Shown here: in pieces, positions 5,771-11,307 of the stretch
How the letters are laid out: every line of letters begins with the position of its first letter
Position numbering within the stretch: position 1 is the first letter of the stretch
Assembly: GCA_001824455.1 (NCBI GenBank)
Contig: MHXL01000064.1
Location: 6,734 to 18,040 of the forward strand
Direction: 5' to 3'
Source: Desulfuromonadaceae bacterium GWB2_53_15
Lineage (GTDB): Bacteria; Desulfobacterota; Desulfuromonadia; Geobacterales; Pseudopelobacteraceae
DNA length: 11,307 bases
Made by a program: the position numbers and the translations under genes
Notes under the pieces: generated by a model
What the model was told of the DNA's origin: nothing
What the model saw: only the letters and a program-made list of their open reading frames with translations
Databases searched by the model: none

Positions 5771-7120
5771 ATGGCATTTACAGAGGTAAAGAAGTTGTAT
5801 CCGAGTTTTCTTACGTTCGATGATGCAATGGCATTGGACAAGGAGACAGCCACCGCACTGCAACTAAAACACAACAATAAGAACAGGACGGAGCTGGCCC
5901 TTCAGTTGGGCGCATCTGGCGTTATTGCCAAAGCAGAAGGTTGCTATCTGTGGGATACCGATGGCAACAAGCACCTTGATTTCGTTGGATCCGTTGGCGT
6001 TTATTGCCTCGGCATCAACAACCCTTTCCTCAACAATAACATCAAGAAATATCTTGACTCCAAGCCTCTGACAATGGATCCGCTGATGGTTCATCAGACA
6101 ACTGCGGCCTTCTCCCACAACATGTCTCTCGTTACCCCGGGGCTTACCCGCACTGTTGTCTGCGGCGGCGGCGGTATGGAGGCTAACGAAACCGCGATTA
6201 AAATGGTCAAGATTGCCGCCCACAGAACCAAAAAAGGCAAAACCAGACTACTTGGCACCCTCAACGCCTTCCACGGGAAATCTTCCGCAACTGTTAATCT
6301 CGCTGGCAAACCAAAATGGCGTCAGTGGCAGGGCGAGGACCTTCCTGGCTACTCCTGGGTACCATACGGCGACCTTGCCGCAGTTGAGGCAGAACTGGCA
6401 AAGGGCGACGTTATTGCTTTCTTTGCCGAAACCATCCAGGGGGAAGGTGGTATCGTTGTTCCGCCGGAAGATTATTTCCCGGCTGTCCGCAAGCTGTGCG
6501 ACAAGTACGATACATACCTGGTGCTTGATGAAGTTCAGGCCGGCAGTTGCCGCACCGGACATATCTGGGCATGGCAGCACTATAAGGACTTCCAGCCGGA
6601 TGCATTTACCTTTGCCAAAGGTATTTCCGGCGGCGTTCTGCCGCTGGGCGGCTGCCAGGCGACAGATGATCTCTATATGGCGGCGTATGGCTCAAATGAC
6701 TCCTGTTTTCATCATACTGCAACCTATCAGGACAACCAGATCAGCGGCGCTTTGGCGCTTTCATCGCTCCAGTTCATGATTGAAAACAATGTTGCCGAGC
6801 ATATTCGATCTGAAGGTGCATATCTCCATGGCAGACTGAATGAACTGAAAGAGAAATATCCGAATGTCATCAAGGAAGTTCGTGGCAGAGGTTACATGAT
6901 CGGCGTCAAGTACGGCGCCAACGCAAAAGGTGAGTACTACACCATCCCTATCTGCGCGACCCTGTCCGGCAAACACAGGGTTCACACCATGTTCTCCATC
7001 AATGACGAAACTATCTGCCGTGCATACCCGAACTACACCACAACACGCGAGGACTTCGAATGGTTCCTGAGCGGCCTGGAAGACTCGATCAAAGAAGTTG
7101 TTGCTCAGATGGGTGAATAA
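5771..7120 (+). CDS. Class III (omega-amino) PLP-dependent aminotransferase, PatA/putrescine-aminotransferase-like, with atypical cofactor loop
   Basis: Transfers a terminal amino group from an amine or omega-amino acid to a 2-oxo acid, giving an aldehyde; cytoplasmic. The length of 449 residues is normal for the class. Visible are the N-terminal YPSFLTFDDAMALDKE segment resembling E. coli PatA, WDTDGNKHLDFVG (61-73), the substrate/cofactor motif AFHG (166-169), ETIQGEGG (220-227), the PLP-ring aspartate D253 in LDEVQAG, and the Schiff-base lysine K283 in FAKGISGG. The cofactor phosphate loop is unusual: CGGGGMEANETAIK (131-144) where the class normally has NSGTEANE, and TYQDNQ (318-323) replaces TFGGNP. 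The start is fixed by a strong AGGAGG (5757-5762) 8 bases upstream. It is transcribed alone, divergently from the permease/oxidoreductase cluster, and followed by a terminator. Substrate is inferred from neighbours: its aldehyde product would feed the aldehyde oxidoreductase, and its glutamate the dehydrogenase. Confidence 0.93.
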   Translation: MAFTEVKKLYPSFLTFDDAMALDKETATALQLKHNNKNRTELALQLGASGVIAKAEGCYLWDTDGNKHLDFVGSVGVYCLGINNPFLNNNIKKYLDSKPLTMDPLMVHQTTAAFSHNMSLVTPGLTRTVVCGGGGMEANETAIKMVKIAAHRTKKGKTRLLGTLNAFHGKSSATVNLAGKPKWRQWQGEDLPGYSWVPYGDLAAVEAELAKGDVIAFFAETIQGEGGIVVPPEDYFPAVRKLCDKYDTYLVLDEVQAGSCRTGHIWAWQHYKDFQPDAFTFAKGISGGVLPLGGCQATDDLYMAAYGSNDSCFHHTATYQDNQISGALALSSLQFMIENNVAEHIRSEGAYLHGRLNELKEKYPNVIKEVRGRGYMIGVKYGANAKGEYYTIPICATLSGKHRVHTMFSINDETICRAYPNYTTTREDFEWFLSGLEDSIKEVVAQMGE

Positions 7121-7157
7121 TTGATTTGATGGACTTTCAGCAGTAAGTACTTAAAAT

Positions 7158-7192
7158 CCCTCCTTGGCATATGGCTGAGGAGGGTTTTTTTT
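7158..7192 (+). terminator. Rho-independent terminator after the aminotransferase
   Basis: CCCTCCT (7158-7164) pairs with AGGAGGG (7178-7184). The stem extends inward by TGGC/GCTG (two wobble pairs, two GC pairs) around an ATATG loop, and is followed by eight T residues (7185-7192). It starts 38 bases after the aminotransferase stop. Confidence 0.9.
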
Positions 7193-7227
7193 GTGATTCC
7201 GGCATCGCTATTCTCTGTTTGAAGACA

Positions 7228-7241
7228 GGGACAATATATTG
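7228..7241 (+). repeat. GGGACAATATATTG direct repeat, copy 1
   Basis: Identical 14-base match to 7320-7333, 92 bp apart. This copy is followed by CA, so the palindromic extension is incomplete. Candidate operator half of a pair. Confidence 0.5.
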
Positions 7242-7319
7242 CACCTGGTGGCGCTTTTTATATTTTAAGTTGAATTTTAATCTGAAATCAGGCTGTTTTT
7301 TTGGAAAAGCAGGGATTAG

Positions 7320-7335
7320 GGGACAATATATTGTC
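7320..7335 (+). repeat. GGGACAATATATTG direct repeat, copy 2, inside a 14-bp palindrome
   Basis: Second copy of the repeat at 7228-7241. GACAATATATTGTC (7322-7335) is perfectly self-complementary, which suggests a dimeric regulator site about 75-85 bp upstream of the kinase-like start codon. The regulator is unknown. Confidence 0.5.
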
Positions 7336-7406
7336 TTTGGATATTAGATATGCAATATTGCTCATCAAAATAGTTGGGCGGTCACGTCAAAGAAGGGTGG
7401 TTTGCT

Positions 7407-10400
7407 ATGGAATGGGTTAATGACAAAATTGAAATTGGTGATGGTGAATTTTACACCCTCTACAAATCATCCGCTCAGGATGGAAAGCCGGTTATTCTCA
7501 AGGCAACCAAATCGGGCACTGATTTAAAAATTGCCTGCAGACGATTGCGCCGAGAGTATGAGGTCTGCCAGCAGCTTCAAATCAATGGCATTATCCGCCC
7601 GCTCAAGCTGCTGGAAGTGAACGCCCGTTCAATCCTGGTCCTGGAGGATTCCGGTTACCAACCGCTGGACAGCATACTCCGTCAAGGGGCGCTGGAATTG
7701 AAACTGGCCTTGAAGGTCGCCGGCAGCCTTGCCGATACGTTGGCTGCGCTGCATCAGGCAGGCTACCTCCACCGGGACATTCAGCCCGGCAATATCCTGA
7801 TCAACTGTGAAACCGATGAAATTCTACTGCATGGATTGGGCGCAGCTACACAGGTACCCAGGACGGTCCAGCGAGTGCAGTATGCCAGGATGCTTGAAAC
7901 CTCTCCAGCCTATATGTCTCCGGAACTTTCCGGACGAACCAATCAGCTGGTAGATTACCGTACAGACTTTTACTCTCTTGGCGTGACACTATTTCAGATC
8001 GTTACAGGACGTCTTCCCTTTGAATCGGATGATCCCCTGGCACTGGTTCACGCCCATGTGGCAAAACAACCGCCGGCGGCAAACGATATTAATCCTGATG
8101 TACCCCCCATTCTCGCCGAAATAATCCTGAAATTGATGGCAAAGTCGGCGGAGGACCGCTATCAGGGTGGGCATGGACTGCAGCGGGACATTGAAAAGTG
8201 TCTTGGCGAATTGGAGTCAACCGGTTTGATCCGGCAATTTGAGCTGGCAGAATATGATCCGCCCTCGCGCTTCGAGCTGCATCAACGGTTTTACGGCAGA
8301 GAGCTGGAAATCAAAAAGTTGCTGAACTGTTTCAGCAAAGCTGCCCGAGGGAAGCAACAGGTGGTCATGGTGGCCGGTTATCCTGGCGTCGGAAAGACCA
8401 CCCTGGTCAACGAACTAAGAAAAAATGTATTCGCACAACAAGGCTGGTTTATTTCCGGTAAATATGATGTCCTGGAACGTGAGACACCGTACAGCGGCAT
8501 TCGGGAGGCACTGCTCGATCTCTGGCGGCGGGTCATGTCCGATGAAAAAGAACTGGAAATACAATTCCGTGCCAAACTTGAAAGTTCTCTCGGTCAAAAC
8601 CTCGGCGTAATCGTGGAGGTCGTTCCGGAAATGAGGGAGATCTTCGGGGAGATCCCGCCGATTGTCGAGCTTGATGCGATCGAATCAAGAAACCGCTTTC
8701 TACTCTGTTTTATCCTCACCCTGAAGGCCTTGACCACAGAAGGACACCCGTTGGTGCTGTTTCTTGACGACCTGCAGTGGGCGGATCAGTCAAGTCTGGA
8801 GCTGATCGAAGGTGTTCTGGAAAAAGGTTTGAATAATTTTCTTCTCTTGGGAGCGTACCGGAGCAGTGAGGTAAACCAACGGCACCCCTTGATGCAGTCG
8901 ATGAGAAGGGTTGATGAAAAGCATATTCCGTATGAGGCCTTGAACCTGGCGCCACTTGAATTGCAGGACATACGGCAGTTTGTCGCCGAATCCATGCGGA
9001 TGAAGCTGAAGGATGCGGCTCCACTTGCCGATCTGGTATTCCAGAAAACCGGTGGAAATGCGTTCTATGCCAAGGCTTTCCTGACAAGCATTCACGAAGC
9101 CGGTCTGCTGCAACTGAAAGACGATGCCTCCTGGGGTTGGCATCTGCCCAGTATTGCCGGACATGAAACCACTGAAAACGTTATCGACCTGACTCTGCGT
9201 AAAATCAGCATGATGTCGGAGGGGATTCGACATACCGTTTCAATGGCTGCGGCCTTGGGCCGACCGATCGATACCGAAATACTGGCGGCTGTCTGCTCAT
9301 CAACACGGGAAAAAGTCGAGGCCGACCTTCTCGAAGCATGCAATGTCCGTATTCTGCTGAAGAATGAGGATGGTTATCAGTTTGAGCACGATCACCTGCA
9401 GGAGTGCGTATACTCACTAAGTCCGGAGCCGGAGCGCGCGGCAACACACCTGCGCATTGGCAGGCTCATTGCTGAACGTGAGGGAAAAAACCTGGCAGAG
9501 CCAAGGATATTTACCGTTCTCGACCATTTGAATAATGCCTTGGCGTTGATAAAGGACCCTGAAGAGAGGGAAAGAACGGCCCATATGAACCTGGCGGCAG
9601 GACGGTTAGCCAAGTCGGCAGCCGCATTCCCTGCTGCTTTTCATTATTTTACCAGTGGACTGACTCTGCTTGCCGATAGCGCGTGGAGCTTAAATTACGA
9701 ACTGGCCCTGGCTATCCATACCGAAGCTGCCGAGGCGGCTTTCCTGACTGTAAACTTCCATGAAGCCGACCGTTTTGTCCATCTTGTTATCACCAACGCC
9801 AATAACCTTCTTGATAAAATACCTGCATATGAAACACTGATCGCGCTCAAACATGCAAAGTTACAGGAGGCGGAAGCAATCAGGATAAGCCTGGAAGTCG
9901 TTAAGCTTTTGGGGGTCGAGGTGCCTGCAGACCCTTCACAAGATGAAGTCAAAGCTGCAATTATCGCGACCCAGAGAGCGGTTCATGCCACACTCTCCAA
10001 ACCTCTTTTGGGAACAGAAGTCACAACCGATGCCGAATGCACCGCAGCAATGAGGCTGTTGACGCGAGCAGCCATAATTGCCGGAACGGTAAATCATCAT
10101 CTGTATCTTGTTATCGGACACAAACTCTTCAACCTTGCCCTGTTGCACCCAAACAGTCCTGAGTCATCTCTCGCCTATATCATGGCTGGTGGAATGCTTT
10201 GCTATCTTCTGGATGACTATGCAAACGGATACAAGATTGCCGATCGCGGTACTGAACTGATGAATAATTCCGCAGCACCCCGCTTACATTCTTTTTGCAA
10301 CTTCCTGCTTACAGTGGACATTAACTGCTGGCGATTACACCTGGATTCTCTTGTTAGTGACTTTATAAAATCCTATCGGATCGGCCTCGAAAGCGGCGAT

Positions 10401-11307
10401 CTGATGACCGCCAGCATATCTACCTATTATTGCTGTGAAACAGCCCTTCATTCCGGTATGGAATTATCGCAACTGGAAAGCATGATCCACGAATATCACG
10501 ACAAAAATCAACGTATCGGCATGGAAAGGATTGCCCTTGGATTGTTGCGTCTGGAGCAAGTTTGCCGGTCGCTCAAGAATGGTGTGGAAACTTCGTATCA
10601 ATCCAGAATGGAATTACGGTCTCTTCCTGATACCTTGCTGAACTGGCATGTGGGTGCGGACCAGACGGTTCAGGAAATATCAGCCTGTCACGAAATGATG
10701 ACCCTGTTCATTTATCGGCAAACATCTCCGGCCCTGGAAGCATCTTTGCGCGCAAATGAGCTGCCCCTGGGAGGCGCTACAGCGCTTCTTCCTGCTGATT
10801 TTTACATCTGTCTCAGTATTATGGATGCCCTGCCGGGTGTGGCCGGACAAGAAAAAGATAAACTATTGGGAATTATTGCCGTGCGACGAGAGCGGCTTCG
10901 ACTTAAAGCGCAGGCGTGTCCGATCAATCACCAACACAAATTCTATCTCGTTGAGGCACAGAGATTACGCATGTCCGACGATCCACTTGCGGCAATGGAA
11001 TATTTCGACAAGGCCATAGCAGGAGCGCAGGAGAACCATTATATTCATGAAGAAGCTCTTGCCAATGAACTGGCCGCAGAATTTTATCTGGAGATGGGAC
11101 GTGAACAGATAGCCACCATGTATCTGCATGGCGCCATCTCGGCATATGGCCGCTGGGGGTCGTGGGGGAAGCTGGATCAATTCTATGATCGATACCGGAA
11201 ATATCTATCGCAGCAAAATTCCCTCTCAACCATGATCGCCCTGACCAGCCGCCCCCGGCATGAAGGTGGCAACAAGGCTGAATCACTGGACATCTCAAGC
11301 ATTGAAC
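7407..11307 (+). CDS. Large Ser/Thr kinase-like / AAA ATPase / helical-repeat signalling protein, C-terminus beyond the window
   Basis: Cytoplasmic signal-transduction protein of the multidomain family that usually ends in GAF and histidine-kinase (or other output) domains. The frame is open for 1300 codons from ATG 7407 to the window edge; GAAGGGTGG lies 6 bases before the start. Residues ~5-275 form a protein-kinase-like domain: VILK lysine K32, catalytic-loop HRD (122-124) with N129, SPE (171-173) and DYRTDFYSLGV. The DFG motif reads GLG (143-145), so the metal-binding aspartate is missing and the domain may be a pseudokinase. YGRE (296-299) opens an ATPase domain with Walker A GYPGVGKTT (324-332) and Walker B LFLDDLQWAD (D454, D455). 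From ~680 onward the protein is alpha-helical and TPR-like (e.g. ALANELAAEFYLEMG), as in the COG3899 predicted ATPases. The last residues, ESLDISSIE, resemble the linker just before a GAF domain. No signal peptide or membrane segment is seen. Any link to the amine genes is unproven. Confidence 0.92.
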   Translation, partial: MEWVNDKIEIGDGEFYTLYKSSAQDGKPVILKATKSGTDLKIACRRLRREYEVCQQLQINGIIRPLKLLEVNARSILVLEDSGYQPLDSILRQGALELKLALKVAGSLADTLAALHQAGYLHRDIQPGNILINCETDEILLHGLGAATQVPRTVQRVQYARMLETSPAYMSPELSGRTNQLVDYRTDFYSLGVTLFQIVTGRLPFESDDPLALVHAHVAKQPPAANDINPDVPPILAEIILKLMAKSAEDRYQGGHGLQRDIEKCLGELESTGLIRQFELAEYDPPSRFELHQRFYGRELEIKKLLNCFSKAARGKQQVVMVAGYPGVGKTTLVNELRKNVFAQQGWFISGKYDVLERETPYSGIREALLDLWRRVMSDEKELEIQFRAKLESSLGQNLGVIVEVVPEMREIFGEIPPIVELDAIESRNRFLLCFILTLKALTTEGHPLVLFLDDLQWADQSSLELIEGVLEKGLNNFLLLGAYRSSEVNQRHPLMQSMRRVDEKHIPYEALNLAPLELQDIRQFVAESMRMKLKDAAPLADLVFQKTGGNAFYAKAFLTSIHEAGLLQLKDDASWGWHLPSIAGHETTENVIDLTLRKISMMSEGIRHTVSMAAALGRPIDTEILAAVCSSTREKVEADLLEACNVRILLKNEDGYQFEHDHLQECVYSLSPEPERAATHLRIGRLIAEREGKNLAEPRIFTVLDHLNNALALIKDPEERERTAHMNLAAGRLAKSAAAFPAAFHYFTSGLTLLADSAWSLNYELALAIHTEAAEAAFLTVNFHEADRFVHLVITNANNLLDKIPAYETLIALKHAKLQEAEAIRISLEVVKLLGVEVPADPSQDEVKAAIIATQRAVHATLSKPLLGTEVTTDAECTAAMRLLTRAAIIAGTVNHHLYLVIGHKLFNLALLHPNSPESSLAYIMAGGMLCYLLDDYANGYKIADRGTELMNNSAAPRLHSFCNFLLTVDINCWRLHLDSLVSDFIKSYRIGLESGDLMTASISTYYCCETALHSGMELSQLESMIHEYHDKNQRIGMERIALGLLRLEQVCRSLKNGVETSYQSRMELRSLPDTLLNWHVGADQTVQEISACHEMMTLFIYRQTSPALEASLRANELPLGGATALLPADFYICLSIMDALPGVAGQEKDKLLGIIAVRRERLRLKAQACPINHQHKFYLVEAQRLRMSDDPLAAMEYFDKAIAGAQENHYIHEEALANELAAEFYLEMGREQIATMYLHGAISAYGRWGSWGKLDQFYDRYRKYLSQQNSLSTMIALTSRPRHEGGNKAESLDISSIE

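Larger units (their letters stand above)
7193..7406 (+). promoter_or_regulatory. Spacer with duplicated near-palindrome upstream of the kinase-like gene
   Basis: AT-rich 214-bp region between the terminator and the signalling gene, presumably holding its promoter. No confident -10/-35 or -24/-12 pair was found. It contains two copies of GGGACAATATATTG (7228-7241 and 7320-7333) and the palindrome GCAATATTGC (7352-7361). The Shine-Dalgarno-like GAAGGGTGG (7392-7400) lies 6 bases before the ATG at 7407. Confidence 0.5.

Noticed and set aside
5632..5877. 81-codon minus-strand frame crossing the aminotransferase start
   Set aside because: It overlaps the strong AGGAGG and start of the aminotransferase and the rightward promoter region, and shows no domain or ribosome-binding site of note.
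5771..7120. Taurine:pyruvate aminotransferase identity
   Set aside because: Taurine use in related bacteria also involves this class, but the neighbours are an aldehyde oxidoreductase and a glutamate dehydrogenase, with no sulfoacetaldehyde-handling gene or alanine dehydrogenase in view; the evidence does not support naming taurine.
8716..9613. Several minus-strand frames inside the kinase/ATPase gene
   Set aside because: They are antisense to a continuous 1300-codon frame with Walker motifs and carry no recognisable protein features.
1..11307. CRISPR array, insertion sequence, prophage or tRNA/rRNA genes
   Set aside because: No regularly spaced repeats, transposase or integrase motifs, terminal inverted repeats or tRNA-like folds were seen on either strand.

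Overview
The window looks like chromosomal DNA of an anaerobic bacterium, most likely a Desulfobacterota/deltaproteobacterial (sulfate- or metal-reducer-like) genome. The reasons are a tungsten-type aldehyde:ferredoxin oxidoreductase, a large GDH2-type NAD-glutamate dehydrogenase resembling those I recall from that group, sigma-54-like promoters, and a very large kinase/ATPase signalling protein. The taxonomic call is an inference; there is no rRNA or marker gene here.

Layout. Bases 1-5293 hold a leftward (minus-strand) gene cluster read in this order: a small STAS-domain protein (5293-5036), an APC-family amine/amino-acid permease of the PuuP type (4967-3576), a 20-codon upstream ORF that overlaps the next start (3568-3506), an aldehyde:ferredoxin oxidoreductase (3509-1800), and a glutamate dehydrogenase that runs off the left edge (1750-1). 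Bases 5294-5770 form a 477-bp divergent control region with a good sigma-54 (-24/-12) match facing left, a weaker one facing right, and repeated/palindromic candidate regulator sites between them. Rightward from it is a class III PLP-dependent aminotransferase (5771-7120) ended by a clear intrinsic terminator (7158-7192). After a 214-bp spacer containing a duplicated near-palindrome, a giant protein kinase-like/AAA ATPase/helical-repeat signalling gene (7407 onward) runs off the right edge.

How the genes fit together (inference). The permease would import an amine or omega-amino acid. The aminotransferase would move its amino group to 2-oxoglutarate, giving glutamate and an aldehyde. The aldehyde oxidoreductase would oxidise the aldehyde to an acid while reducing ferredoxin. 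The glutamate dehydrogenase would release ammonium and regenerate 2-oxoglutarate with NADH. The locus therefore reads as a self-contained ferredoxin-linked amine catabolism module under divergent sigma-54-type control. The substrate is not fixed by the sequence; a polyamine such as putrescine is the best guess because the permease resembles PuuP.

Points of special interest are the unusual PLP phosphate-binding loop of the aminotransferase, the loss of the DFG aspartate in the kinase-like domain, the small ORF that repeats the first five codons of the oxidoreductase with only third-position changes, and the paired sigma-54-like promoters.
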